From Branchiostoma belcheri (lineage: Eukaryota; Chordata; Leptocardii; Amphioxiformes; Branchiostomatidae), in NCBI RefSeq assembly GCF_001625305.1, contig NW_017802602.1:1907927-1971926 (forward strand): a stretch of DNA of 64,000 nucleotides, given 5' to 3'. Both the position numbers and the translations under genes were made by a program. Below, one piece after another: positions 31,960 through 43,435 of the stretch. Every line of letters starts with the position of its first letter. Position 1 is the stretch's first letter. Under the pieces are notes generated by a model, which saw nothing but the letters and a program-made list of their open reading frames with translations, was not told the origin of the DNA and made no database searches.

Positions 31960-32040
31960 CACGGGAAGGGATGTGACGTCACGTTGCCAGGCAACGCTCG
32001 TCGTCTGAAAAGTTGCATTCTCTCGCGAGACACGAGACTT
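31960..32040. promoter_or_regulatory. CRE + RFX X-box + TCTCGCGAGA cluster
   Basis: TGACGTCA (31974-31981) is directly followed by the perfect palindrome CGTTGCCAGGCAACG (31982-31996), a consensus RFX X-box. TCTCGCGAGA lies at 32021-32030. The surrounding 31790-32050 is CG-rich and repeat-free. These motifs are typical of core promoters, often of ciliary (X-box) or bidirectional genes. The gene it drives is not identified; the LRR gene at 34992 is the next plus-strand candidate. Confidence 0.6.
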
Positions 32041-32636
32041 CGATTGTCTCCGTGTCTGAGCTGTCATATCCATACATTCTAGACGTATAGAATGTTTTTG
32101 CTATTTTCATCTATTAAGTCTTACAGTATGTAACGTCTATTGTTGTTAAGTTGTTGTCGCAGCCCTTGCGTAGCGTCTATATAATTGCTAACATCTATTC
32201 CTGTAACAGCAATTAGCAACGTTGAAGTTCTGAATGCGCCTTAAAAGAGGAAGTAAAAACATTGAGAAAACACTTCACCTTCATCTTAAGGCTGTAACCT
32301 TGCACTTTAAAGGTGAAGTTATCTATATACAAAATGTATTGTGTTTTTCCACATTTTCCACGGTGATTTCGTAAATGAATTTAGCAAAATTAAGATTTTA
32401 AAAAATCAAATTTAATTTTACAAATCAGCATAATGGTAACCTGGTATTTTGAACCACAGTTATACCGTTTGCGACACTAGGGTGTGATTATGGAGGTGTA
32501 GATAAAGACATTGATAATAAAAAAAAATTCTTCATGAGACCCTTTCCTGAGACACCATGATTTGATACAAAAAACACAGAATATACAGATCATTCAGTGA
32601 TTTATTCATTAGAAGGAGAGAGTCGTGTCCACCTAC

Positions 32637-32685
32637 CCTGCGTTGTCTGTGAAGTCAGCAAAAGTCTTCATGGCATCCATGTCAC
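32637..32685 (-). CDS. candidate isolated 49-nt exon of an unknown minus-strand gene
   Basis: Acceptor TTTTGCAG and donor G/GTAGGT flank an open segment GDMDAMKTFADFTDNA. The neighbourhood lacks the mobile elements seen elsewhere. No other exon could be joined to it, and 49 nt is too short for identification. Confidence 0.25.
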
Positions 32686-32737
32686 CTGCAAAACAACGTA
32701 GTTAAAGAAGGACTTAAGTCGGGATTATTTCAAAACA

Positions 32738-32985
32738 AAGTATTGGCAGAAAGCAGAAACAAATGCACTACATGAGCATTACAGAAAGCACGAAAAAAAG
32801 CCGAGAGATTTGGTAAAATATTTTTTTTTAATTATTTTATCTTCATAACGAATTCCAAAACAAAGTATTGGCAGGTCTAAAGCAGAAACAAATGCACTAC
32901 ATGAACATTGTAGAAAGCACGAAAAAAATGCGATAGATTTTGTAAAACATTTCTTTATTATTTCATTTTCATAACAAATTCGTCG
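32738..32985. repeat. ~123-bp tandem duplication
   Basis: CAAAACAAAGTATTGGCAG, AGCAGAAACAAATGCACTAC and GAAAGCACGAAAAAAA occur twice (from 32738 and from 32860) at ~90% identity by eye. Confidence 0.75.
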
Positions 32986-32999
32986 AGCGATCTCCTAGA

Positions 33000-34730
33000 T
33001 CAGCCCACACACATTCTGACAGGGTCCCTCTTACACCAGGCACTCTCCCACGCTCTGTTGTTTATACAATAATAAAAATCACACGCATGTTATTACATAA
33101 TGTATAACTATTTAAAATCTACGTTGCATTTAATTTTATGTCAGAATTTTATAAACATGCTTGTCTTTCTCAATCAAATCTTAGAAATCTGTTGCTAGTT
33201 TTTATTTTCTTAGTATGAAAATTTAAAAAAAAGTAAACAATAATCATGCATCTCGAGACCTGCATCATCATTAGGATTTTTATCATGGTCATAATTGTTA
33301 ATGTTTTACCTTTTTACCTTTTCTGCACCGCCATTAGCAATATCAACCCCACGTTCCATGCCGTAAAACACAGACTATCGACATTTCCTTTTGACTCGCC
33401 CACATCTGTTCTGTAATTATGTAGTTTAGGTTATGTAATATCTCCTGTATGTCTTATGATCACCTACTGCTGTATAGTCGTAAAGTGTATATAACCAGGT
33501 ATTGATGTAAATTCGCGTTTTAAATTTGCAGTGTTAAAATGTATTGTGTATGTGATTTACTGAATAAAGATATAGAAAAAATAATAATAATAATAATTGT
33601 TAATGTTATTCAAATAGCCAGCTTCAGACAATCAACTCCACCATATACGTAGGACCAATCTAGGGTTGTTTGTTACGCGGCATAACGGATCAGCTACCGA
33701 AGGAGAACACACCCTACAAGAACAACTGTTACCAACTGCGCCCGAGTTCTTGCCAACAAAGTGCCAACTGAAGCTATTCTGACTCACTTGAAAGGTATGT
33801 TTTTGTTGGTTGATGGATGTAAATGGCTAAATTTGCAGTGAAGACCCTTTTGAAACTTTGTCCCAGGCATACGCACAAAGACATGCAATTAGGAGTTTAT
33901 TCTCCAAGCAGATGTTAAGATGCCGTTTCAGACTTTCAGCAATCATGGTACATAGCTGTCAGAGACGCCCGGCCGTTAAAAAAAAACGTTAACAATCTTT
34001 CATCTCAATATCTGCTTGAAGATTATGTTAGTTCTGAAAACAGTATCATTTGTGCTATTGAGATTTTGTACAATTACATTATTCATAAGAGTGCACATGA
34101 CTAACAAGAGAGTCTAAGAAAAACAATTCTATACTACCTGTTTTAATGGTATGACAGAATAACAGATAATTGACAAAAGATTACTTTAAATAGAGGTATT
34201 CAATTCTCTCTTCTGCTCATTCCTTGCCTATGGGTGCAAACAGGGTCATAAGAAAAAGTACACAACATGGATATTCAAGCATCAAGTCTCAGACAATTAA
34301 CAGGTCCATAAAATGCTTCGGACACAATTGCAAAAAGGGGCTCCGTTGGGGACATGTAGTTAAAGTGGCAGAACACAGTTTTCACCGTATGGGGATTTTT
34401 TATAGTTAAGCACCTCAAGGTAACTCACTTCGACGCGGCAAATATAGTAAGGTGCACTAGAGAGGCGGGCATACATGTAGGTGTAATTGTGCACAACAAT
34501 GCACCTTTCTTTGTTTTCATTTCAAGTCAATTTCGCAGGAGGTAAAAGCAAAAACAAATCCTGGAAGGACTATTTGATTCCGACTACATTTTCTCTCCTT
34601 TGTAAAAAAAGGTGGGTCTCCTCACAACGTTTTTTGTTTCATGTCAAGCTTATCTTTTAATTTGAGATTCAAATTAACATAAAGTTGGGGCTGTCTTAGG
34701 CCCCATTCCCACTAGGGTTAAATTGTCCGG
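33000..34730. other. mostly featureless AT-rich DNA upstream of the LRR gene
   Basis: No convincing coding exon. A consensus donor CTTGAAAG/GTATGT at 33794/33795 follows a moderately GC-rich 150 bp and could close a noncoding first exon of the LRR gene, whose coding exon has an acceptor at 34978. A weak inverted repeat (CTCCAAGCAGATGTTAAGA / TATCTGCTTGAAG) spans 33903-34022. Confidence 0.3.
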
Positions 34731-34734
34731 ATCG

Positions 34735-34930
34735 ATTTAGAATTTTAGAATTTTAGAATTTTAGAATTTTAGAATTTTAGAATTTTAGAATTTTAGAATT
34801 TTAGAATTTTAGAATTTTAGAATTTTAGAATTTTAGAATTTTAGAATTTTAGAATTTTAGAATTTTAGAATTTTAGAATTTTAGAATTTTAGAATTTTAG
34901 AATTTTAGAATTTTAGAATTTTAGAATTTT
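34735..34930. repeat. (TAGAATTT)n microsatellite
   Basis: About 24 copies of an 8-bp unit with no visible interruption, ending 62 bp before the LRR start codon and about 50 bp before its acceptor. Confidence 0.95.
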
Positions 34931-34991
34931 ACCCTACTGCGAAAGAGGCCTTAGAAAGGTACTTCCTGATCTTTCTAGGTGGCAGAGCACC

Positions 34992-37682
34992 ATGGAAAGA
35001 AAGCTGCGACACGTGCTGATCTTCCTTCTTATCATCCTGAAGGAGCCAAACATGCCAGAAGCTGACTACAGCTGTGAACCATCACACTGCCTGAAGAAGC
35101 CCAACATGCTATACAGCAGATGTGCGCCGTCATCATGCATGTGCAGGGGAAAGGGCCTCACCAGCATCCCTCCAGACCTCCCATCATCCATCGAAAGCTT
35201 GGAGTTGGCTAGTAATCATATTGCATCTGTAAACCCGGCTATTAATAGGTATAGGAATTTGTCGTGTTTGCACCTTCATGATAACAAGATAAAAATGATT
35301 GATACCGGTACATTCACAACTCTGCCCAAACTACGGTCGCTAATCCTGTCATACAACCAGATAACAATGATTCAGGTTGGTACGTTTCAAAATCTACCCA
35401 ATCTACAAAAGTTGGACCTGACGGGCAACAACATAACAATTATTAAAGCAAAAACATTTCAAAATCTACCCGAGCTACGATACTTAAAACTGGCAAACAA
35501 CCAGATAACAACCATTCAGAAAGATTCTTTTCAAAAGCTTCCCACGCTAGAAAGGTTAGATCTGAACCATAACAAGATAACAATGATTAAAGCAGGGGCA
35601 ATTCAAGATCTACCCGGACTAAAAGAGTTGTACCTGTTTAACAACCAGATAAGAAGGATTCAGCTTGATACATTCCGTAATTTACCCCTACTAGAGAAGT
35701 TGCACTTGCACAACAACAAAATACGAAACGTCACATTTGCAAATCTACCACGACTGGCAAAGTTGTCCCTGTCCAACAACAAGTTAGCAACAATTCCGTT
35801 TCTAAATCTACCCGGACTAAAAGAGTTGTGCCTGTACAAAAACAAGATAACAAACATTACGACAGGTACATTTGCAAATGTATCCCAATTACAACACTTG
35901 ACTCTGTTCCGCAATCAGATAGATACCATCCAGTCTAATGCATTTGAAAATCTGCCACAGCTCGAAACTTTGGTCCTCTCGAGTAACCAGTTGTCTGCCA
36001 TTCTCCCTGCAGCTTTTGGCTTGTTGCCATCTATTCGTACCATAAACCTCGCTCATAACCCTATTTACTGTGACTGTAAGATTGTACCTTTCAAATTTAA
36101 CATCACGAAAATTCCTTCAAATAAGTTCAAAAATTTAATATGTAAAGGACCCCCAAAACATTACAATAAAAGGCTTACAGATATTGATCCTAAAGATATT
36201 TGTAAAGAGCTAACCGTTTTGCCAACAACTGTCCGAACCTCGTCTGCAGTTGGCAACACAGAAAGCAATACTGGCCCATCATCACATCCTGTAGGATTGA
36301 CGTCTGCCACACAGCCCCATGTTAACCCATTACAAATTGCTAAAAGTTGTTACAATGACACAGTCACCTCTCGCTATCACTGGTTCTTTACACGCGATGC
36401 TGACTCAACAGCACACCCTGCAAGCAAAGCAAGCAAACCAAGAGCAACACTAACTCCACCCCCTGCAATCACTCAGACAACCAGAAACTACTCCCACGTT
36501 CCCCCCTACCTGTTCTCATTGGCTCAGTCTGTGGTTCAGTAGCTGGCATTGTCCTGATGGGCACCATCGTTCTTACAGTGTGGTACAAGAAGAGGACCAG
36601 GAATCCTCCTTTAGGACTGAATCCAAATGTTGTTGGTGGCAACACAAACGCAGTAATTTCTGTGTCGACAAGTAGTCATGACAACCAGTATAAAACAGGG
36701 CAGGGCCAGGCTCAGGTTAACATTCAGTCTCTGCAAGCTGCAAATCTCTCTGACATGCTTGCTGCCTTAAAACCAAATGCCATGTTCGCAGGGAACGAAA
36801 CACTACCAAATAACCCAACAATCAGACATTGTAAAAAGCAGACAGGGCAGGGTCAGTCTCAGACCAACACCACAGCTGCTGTAGTGAGCAGTGGCCATGA
36901 TCAGACAGGGCAGGGTCAGTCTCGGGCCATTACTGAATCCAACACGAACACCACAGCTACTGTAATGACCAGTGGTGATGATCAGACAGGACAGGGCCAG
37001 TCTCAGGCCAATACTGAATCCAACACAAACAACACAGCTACTGTAATGACCAGTGGACATGATCAGACAGGACAGGGCCAGTCTCAGGCCATCACTGAAT
37101 CCAACACAAACAACACAGCTACTGTAATGACCAGTGGACATGATCAGACAGGGCAGGTTTCAGTCTCAGACCAACTCCACAGCTACATGTACTGTAATGA
37201 TCAGTGGTCATGATCAGATAGGGCAGGGTCATTCCCAGGTCATCACTGAATCCAACAGAAACACCACAGCTACTGAAATGACCAGTGGTCATGATCACCA
37301 GTATGAGGATATTGACAACCTCCGTGTTCAGACAGGACAGGGCCAGTCTCAGGCCATCACTGAATCCAACACAAACAACACAGCTACTGTAATGACCAGT
37401 GGACATGATCAGACAGGGCAGGGTCAGTCTCAGGCCATCACCGAATCCAACACAAACACCACAGCTACTGTAATGACCAGTGGTTATGATCAGACAGGGC
37501 AGGGTCAGTCTCAGGCCATCACTGAAACCTTGGATGCTAGAAATCTATCTTACGGCACAGGGCCGACTGTCTCTCAGCTTAATTCTCTGTACAAAACCAC
37601 TACTGTAATGACCAGTGGACATAATCAGACAGGGCAGGGCCAGTCTCAGGCCAATACTGAATGCAGCACAAACAGTATGTAA
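34992..37682 (+). CDS. type I membrane leucine-rich-repeat receptor with repeated cytoplasmic tail
   Basis: The start has a strong Kozak (CACCATGG) and follows an acceptor at 34978. A short signal sequence (VLIFLLIIL, residues 8-16) precedes an LRRNT with Cys (SSCMCRGKGLTSIPPDLP) and about twelve 22-24-residue LRRs (LPKLRSLILSYNQITMI type). LRRCT follows (NPIYCDCKIVPF, then a C-x-GPP) and a Thr/Ser-rich stalk. The frame open from 34992 stops at 36542. The transmembrane helix (PVLIGSVCGSVAGIVLMGT, then IVLTVWYKKR) lies in another frame, open from ~36400 to 37213, and the tail continues in a third segment to 37682 (second break near 37155). Either small indels (the C6 run at 36501 is a suspect) or a short unseen intron explains this. 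The tail is a 26-residue repeat (DQTGQGQSQAITESNTN...MTSGH) with one YEDIDN. Lancelets have many such LRR receptors; the ligand is unknown. Confidence 0.8.
36835..37520 (+). repeat. 78-bp coding minisatellite in the LRR receptor tail
   Basis: About eight copies of a 78-bp unit (ACAGGGCAGGGTCAGTCTC, ATCACTGAATCCAACACAAA, TACTGTAATGACCAGTGG). As the unit is a multiple of three, copy number can change without frame change. Some copies are nearly identical, indicating recent turnover. Confidence 0.9.
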
Positions 37683-37729
37683 ATGTGAAAACACCACCAA
37701 AGGATCCAGCATGTACATAAGTGACCATA

Positions 37730-38380
37730 TGTGTGTTGCCTGTCACTAATTGTCGCAATGAGAAAAGTGATTATTTGTGACACGTGAAGTTGCACTGATG
37801 ATATTTACGTAACGTACTCTTTGTTTTTGTTACGTAACTGTTTAGCCAAATAAGGGCAATAATTGGCCGGGGGAGTTTAGACACCGTGTAGCTCATTTGC
37901 CCGCGCGGACTGACTCTCCTGGCAAGTTATTTCCAATTTTTTACCCGATTTCTATGATTCGTAGCCCTTGTCCTGCTGTGCGCAACATATGTCGCGCGGC
38001 ACATACAGTACCATCTATATAACACCCTGTATAGGTACGATTTGGGGGTATTTCTCGTGCAACGCATCACACCGCAGCGAAACGCAACGAATGCGGAAGT
38101 AACTATGCCACTGCAGGGCACAAAAAATTTGGGGGTCTATGATCTAATTAAGACATGAAATTATTGAAAAATATTGTGTCGGGAATGCTAGCAGGACAAG
38201 GGGTAGGAAACGAAGACCTGGTGGAGGCTTTGTGAGTGTGAAGTCTCCACGTGTTGTCACTAAATGTTGCAATAAAAAATGATTGCAGGTGACACGTGAA
38301 GTTGCACTAGTACTGATGGCCACAATTTCTGACTTTTACGTAACGTACACTTTGTTTTTTTGTTACGTAACTGATGCGCC
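37730..38380. repeat. ~110-bp direct repeat carrying paired TTACGTAA sites
   Basis: Two diverged copies (37738-37850 and 38260-38380) share GACACGTGAAGTTGCACT and a pair of TTACGTAA palindromes (37805 and 37830; 38336 and 38363). TTACGTAA is the consensus of PAR-bZIP/NFIL3 and C/EBP-type factors. Confidence 0.6.
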
Positions 38381-38679
38381 AATGACGACTTTTGATTGAT
38401 TGATTATACACTAAGGCGAAACGGATGACCACTATTACAGACTTTTGACGTCAGAGAGCTGTCAAGCGTAGTGCCGTGTACACGTGTGGTGCCGCCACTA
38501 ATGTACGCTTATTAAACTGCATTTCTATTAACACCTTCCAATTCATACATCTTGCAAAATGTCGGGCATTTTGATACTCCACTGCACACAGAAAAGAAAT
38601 CAAACCCAACAATGACATATCAAAAGTAGCATTGGTAGCATAATTTATTATAATTTTTACTGTTTATTATTCTATCATG

Positions 38680-38722
38680 ATCTTGCAATTAGCCCTCGGG
38701 CATGGATTTGCAATAAACTTTC
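38680..38722 (+). mobile_element. LINE 3' end fragment
   Basis: TTGCAATTAGCCCTCGGGCA, then ATTTGCAATAAAC, as at 11808-11842. Confidence 0.6.
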
Positions 38723-39027
38723 AACTAATAACTTGTCAGGGTGGAATATCATTACTATCTCTGCGGCCCCCCTTTGGATGGTTTTGTATTAGAAATGCCT
38801 ACAGCTCAAGAGTTTTTTTTTGGGGGGGGGGGTGAAAAAAATTCCAGTGCAAAAAAGAAATCCCGATAAAAAAAAGCTTAAAAACACGCCAAAAATAACC
38901 CAAAACCCAAACCTCTGCTTGGAGAGTATTGTTATACTACCAAATGCAATGTATCTGTAATCCAGAACGTGATCCTCTCTAACACCAATATTTACCTTCG
39001 CCAAGAAGGTTATGTTTTCTGAGGCGT

Positions 39028-39029
<2 letters not shown>

Positions 39030-39087
<58 letters not shown>
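39030..39087. repeat. (GT)n microsatellite
   Basis: About 29 uninterrupted GT units in noncoding DNA. Confidence 0.95.
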
Positions 39088-39088
<1 letters not shown>

Positions 39089-39488
39089 TGTCCATCTGTC
39101 TGTAAACGAAATAACTGAAGAATCCATACATGATAAGTGGTATTCCAAATCCACGTGTACAAATCACGTTTTGGAACGCCACACGTCCTCTAGTTGCAGC
39201 GAGATCAAACGACTTCGGGTCCGCCATTAAACCTGCAAACACTGACACGTTACCACCCCTGAAGAGTTATAACGTTTCAGAAGCACGTAGATCAAACAAT
39301 AACCTGCACAGAAAAACGCCTTTCAAAACGCGGACCTTCATCCTTAAGTCCCGGGCGGTCTATATAAATAATCCCTGATGTTCTCTACTTCCTTTGATAT
39401 GTTTATCGGCGCTGCGGAAGTCGCTCGTTTACACCCCCATTTCTCGACCTGTCATGCCGTAGTAGATAGGAGATCAGAAAGATGTAGT

Positions 39489-39900
39489 AGGGCCACACCG
39501 GCTTAATTTTATGGATGACATCCTCTGAAGACCCCCAAACTACAACATGTAGTGCGCGCGGGCGAATAAAAAAATCTAGCCAAAAATAAAAATGCTACTA
39601 AACCACAGGAATACAAAGCTGGTATTGTGAATTTGCGACGTATACGACAAGCCGGCACATGCTGGCTTTTTGCGGAATTTATGAATCGGCACCGTACGTA
39701 TGTACTGAGGTCTTGAGTCGTGGAGCTTTGGAGGCCTGGGTGTCATCCTTCAGAGTTACCACCGGCTCCGGCTACCATGGACTACCCAGGCCTAAAGCCA
39801 GGCGAGAGCCTCGGAGGACGTGATCTTTTTTTTTTTGAGAACAGGCGAAAATCAATGCTCGCGCGGATGTCATCCTTGAAATTAAGTCGGTGTGGCCTAA
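39489..39900. mobile_element. GGCCACACC MITE, main subfamily
   Basis: The ends GGCCACACCGGCTTAATTTT / AATTAAGTCGGTGTGGCC are inverted over ~60 nt, including GATGACATCC and (G)CGCGCGGATGTCATCC. Sister copies lie at 43884-44363 and 55731-56141. A 60-bp flank (39901-39962) recurs inverted at 43826-43883, so flank and element were copied together. Confidence 0.8.
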
Positions 39901-40311
39901 CTGAAAGTTTAAGCTACAACCGTGGGCTGAGGTCTGCGTCACGTTCCCAAAGCTTAACTCTTACGAGAAAATCAATGCGCGCGCGGATGGCCTAGATAGG
40001 AGATCACAAAAATGTCGACGGCATTTGTAGGGAGCCATGTTCAACTTTTACGGCGCCCCCGCGCTCGTGGCGAGGCAGCACAGGACTATAAACTGTGCGA
40101 TAACGGGGGTAGAAATACCCACGTGCACTTAAAATATATTGAATGTGCAATTTTGCACCTATACATGTAGCATAAGGGGTGCGCGTTGCAGGCAAAGAAG
40201 CTTTCAGACTGTTTGCTGATTTTGCCAATTTCGCACGTACCTAAAAAAAGTATTTCGAGTCCTGCCGGATAAGAAGATAGTGCTATTTTTTGTGGAGGAG
40301 GAAGATATTCA

Positions 40312-40510
40312 GTGAGCAAAGAGACTCTTTTTACACAACCAAGTCTTTTATTCAGCCGACGTTTCGGTGACCGTCTGTCACCTTCCTCAGGGCAATGCTG
40401 ACTGGTTCACATTGTACTGCAGCACAGGTGTCGCTGCTACAGATACATTCCGAAACGTCGGCTGAATTAAAGACTTGGTTGTGTAAAAAGAGTCTCTTTA
40501 CTCAGTGTCT
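40312..40510. mobile_element. inverted-repeat element with an embedded hammerhead-like motif
   Basis: The ends AGAGACTCTTTTTACACAAC and GTTGTGTAAAAAGAGTCTCT are inverted, extending through AAGTCTTTTATTCAGCCGAC/GTCGGCTGAATTAAAGACTT (~55 nt arms). The interior contains GGTGACCGTCTGTCACC. A one-sided copy lies at 47135-47370. Confidence 0.8.
40355..40393 (-). ncRNA. hammerhead-ribozyme-like motif 3
   Basis: On the minus strand: GCC, CTGAGGA, stem II GGTGAC-AGACG-GTCACC, GAAAC, GTC, GGC. The core matches CUGANGA...GAAA...UH, and stem I is GCC/GGC. It sits inside the inverted-repeat element at 40312-40510. Confidence 0.55.
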
Positions 40511-41000
40511 TACCAACCTGATGAAACTATTCACGGACGGAAGATATTCAGTTTGCACTTTGTGATAGCGCCGTTTACACTTCAGACGGCCGATTGTTCG
40601 AGGCGACCGGCCGTCGCTGCAGCAGACCTAGCGGCGTGGAGGATATACGCAAAGTATTGTTGACTTAATCCTCGTTTCCTCAAAACGGAAATCGTTGGGT
40701 AACCGATTACGAAGTATTATCAGAAATCATTGATCTTCTATGAATGCACTTCCTTCAGTTAGATACATAAAAGTACGATGTATCTCTTGGGCCATTCAAT
40801 TGTACTCTCCAGGGAGATATTTAGACAGTGGCTTATTTTTGGTATGTTTAAGCGCGATTTTGTCGAGCTTTCTTTAATGCAATGGTATTTTTTTTAGGTC
40901 AGCCCATTCGGTTTGCTAATTTCATACTGTCTTGCAGCCTCCAAAAATTCTGCTTGAAGACTAGTTGAATCAGAATCTCCTTGGTATCCCGAATTTTTAT

Positions 41001-41449
41001 TAGGCCACACCAAGTAAATTTTATGGATGACGTCCTTTGGAGACCCTAAATCTAATGCGAGAGGGCGAAAAAAAAACAAGAAGGGCCCTAAAAAACAAGA
41101 TGCCTAGATTAGAAATATACTAAGAGACGACAAATGTTAGGACACAAATTGAATGAGGTGACACAGTGTAACAAGCAAGAAGTCTTTTATTCATCATCAA
41201 AACAGCAATAAATCAGGATTCAGGTGGAACAGTGGACAGTGAAAAATTTTCTGTTATTGACAGGATGGTCCTGTCAATAGACACTTCCTTCGCGTTACGG
41301 GTTTCACGTCAATCTGACGATTTACGGCACTGTTGTGACTCTTTGGTCATAGTTACAGGAAGCGAAATTTCTTGTTTTTTTTTTCTAGGATGAGGCCAAA
41401 ATCAATGCGCGCGCGGACGTCATCCATAAAATTTACTTGGTGTGGCCTT
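41001..41449. mobile_element. GGCCACACC MITE (CAAGTAAATT subfamily) with an insertion
   Basis: The ends TAGGCCACACCAAGTAAATT and AATTTACTTGGTGTGGCCTT are perfect inverted repeats. The centre (about 41095-41385) is unrelated sequence with its own small hairpin (TTGACAGGAT/ATCCTGTCAA at 41255-41279). Confidence 0.75.
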
Positions 41450-41744
41450 AGTTTGCTCTATGGCCGGCTACCTTCCCCGGCCATCTACATTCTTTTAGGC
41501 CGATTTCTACTATTCATTCAGCCTGCAAAGGAGTCTGGTGGAGACTAAATTTTAATGCCCACAGCGAGTTTGCCACCGTCTAATTAAATGAGCGACCTTA
41601 CACGAGGTAATCGCCGTTTTCACGATCGCCAATCACTAAGGGACTCATCATTTCTCCTGCTCATCCCCTAATGAAGGGGATCACTTCCGACCTACAGTGG
41701 AGATGTAGGTTTCTTTTCTCTTGTGTAATGACTGCTAATGGCTA

Positions 41745-41966
41745 CAGCTACTCTCCAAGCAGAGGTGAGAGGGAGAGAACGTAGGATATTCCGACATGGC
41801 TAGCTAAGGGAGGCACATTTGAGAGGGAAATGTGCCTCCCTTAGCTAGCCATGTCGGAATATCCTACGTTCTCTCCCTCTCACCTCTGCTTGGAGTGCCT
41901 CCCTTAGCTAGCCATGTCGGAATATCCTACGTTCTCTCCCTCTCACCTCTGCTTGGAGAGTAGCTA
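41745..41966. repeat. near-perfect fold-back with duplicated right arm
   Basis: A left arm from CTACTCTCCAAGCAGAGGTG to GGGAGGCACATTT (41748-41820) is followed by its exact-looking inverse (41826-41900). The right arm is then repeated once more (41897-41966, ending GCTTGGAGAGTAG). The arms show no visible mismatch. Confidence 0.85.
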
Positions 41967-42479
41967 CAGCGGCAGAGGGTAGCGGAGTAATCTCCAAGCA
42001 GATCTATCTGTTGGTGGCTGCAAGACAGTATCAAATTCAAATGTTGGCAACACAATATCATTGGCAGGGAAGTTTGGCTGGAGAGAAAAAAGACACAGGT
42101 ACAAAATAAAAGTCCGAAAACAAGGCCTAAAATGTCAAACATAAGTCAAATTTTATTCCAACCTTCATCAGGATCAAATGGCCAGTCACTAAGTTCACGT
42201 GACCCCACGGCTGTGCTACTGCCTCGGTGCTGGCCAAAGGCTCTTTGTCCCCATCACAAGTATCGGACAATTTCATGTTTTGATGCCTCAAAGGGCACAG
42301 ACCAGTGGGCGTGTTGTAGTGTGTACGTACAGATTACGTTTTCATTGTCTTGCGCAACTTTTTATGCGGTCTTCAACCTTTCGCTTTGTGACTTTTGTCA
42401 CGGCCTTTAACCTCACCCTTGCACCTGAAGGCACATCTCACTACCCTGACCTCACAAACAGGAAACCCTTTTCCAAGAG

Positions 42480-43435
42480 GGTCTGCATGGGGGGTAGTGA
42501 TTACAAATTACGCAAACTTTTCGCCGCCAATTACGAATTACGTTAAAGCCGCAGAGCTGATTACGACTTTACGCTTTACAGTTAATGTTCTATTACGAAT
42601 TACGTTGATTTTTTGGGAGGCTGCCTACGGATTACGAAGACTAAAAAGGCCTGTTTATGCCTTACGAAAAAGTACATGCAGGCCCCCTTCCAACTGTTTG
42701 TTTCCAACTGCCCACATTTGCGTCGCTAACTGCCTCTCTGACGCCCATCTTCGCTCTAACAGCCCATACATCGTAAGCTCTTCCCCAGACCTCAGCCCAC
42801 GGAATGTAGCTTAAACTTTCATTTACTCACATCACGTTGCAACGTTCTTTAAGTTAACGTCGCACTTTGACGCTTATCAGATATGACAATAAGAGTCGCC
42901 CATCTCCGGCAATTGTGGGAAAGAATAATCCCATTGTACTTGACTTTTACCACCAAGCGGTGGATTTTCTGAGCTGGCGACGCTTGTGTGTTATTTTGGC
43001 ATTTCCTAAGTGCTCAAGACACACGGGTAGAGTGTGATATTCTACTGAATCCAACTGGTGTTTCCAACTGCCCACGTTTGCGTCCCAAACGACATCTCTG
43101 ACGGCCATCTTCGCTCCAATAGCCCATACATCGTAAGCTCTTCCGGCGGTTGAAGGGTGCTAACGGGAGCTTCCCGACATCTTTCGTCACATTTCCTGTG
43201 TTCAGACTAATCTACAAGCAGATCATACGGTGGCAAGGCAGTATCCATTGGCCAGAAGAGTGTCCATCATTGGGGGCTTGCATGCCCTTTTTCGAAGGCG
43301 TAATCAGGCCTTTTTAGTCTTCGTAATCCGTAGGCAGCCTCCCCAAAAATCAACGTAATTCGTAATAGAACATTATTTTTTAACGGCCGTGCAAACTCCT
43401 CTGGCTAATGGATAATGTCTTGCCACCGAAAGGGA
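42480..43435. repeat. nested and duplicated element fragments
   Basis: 42490-42680 is a TTACGAATTACG-rich element. A reversed piece of it (GGCCTTTTTAGTCTTCGTAA to ATTCGTAATAGAACATTA, 43290-43375) interrupts a CCAAGCAGAT-family MITE at 43207-43430. The 42690-42790 block (GTTTCCAACTGCCCACATTT) recurs at 43065-43145, and 42865-43045 recurs at 44393-44585 (GTGTTATTTTGGCATTTCCT). Confidence 0.7.
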
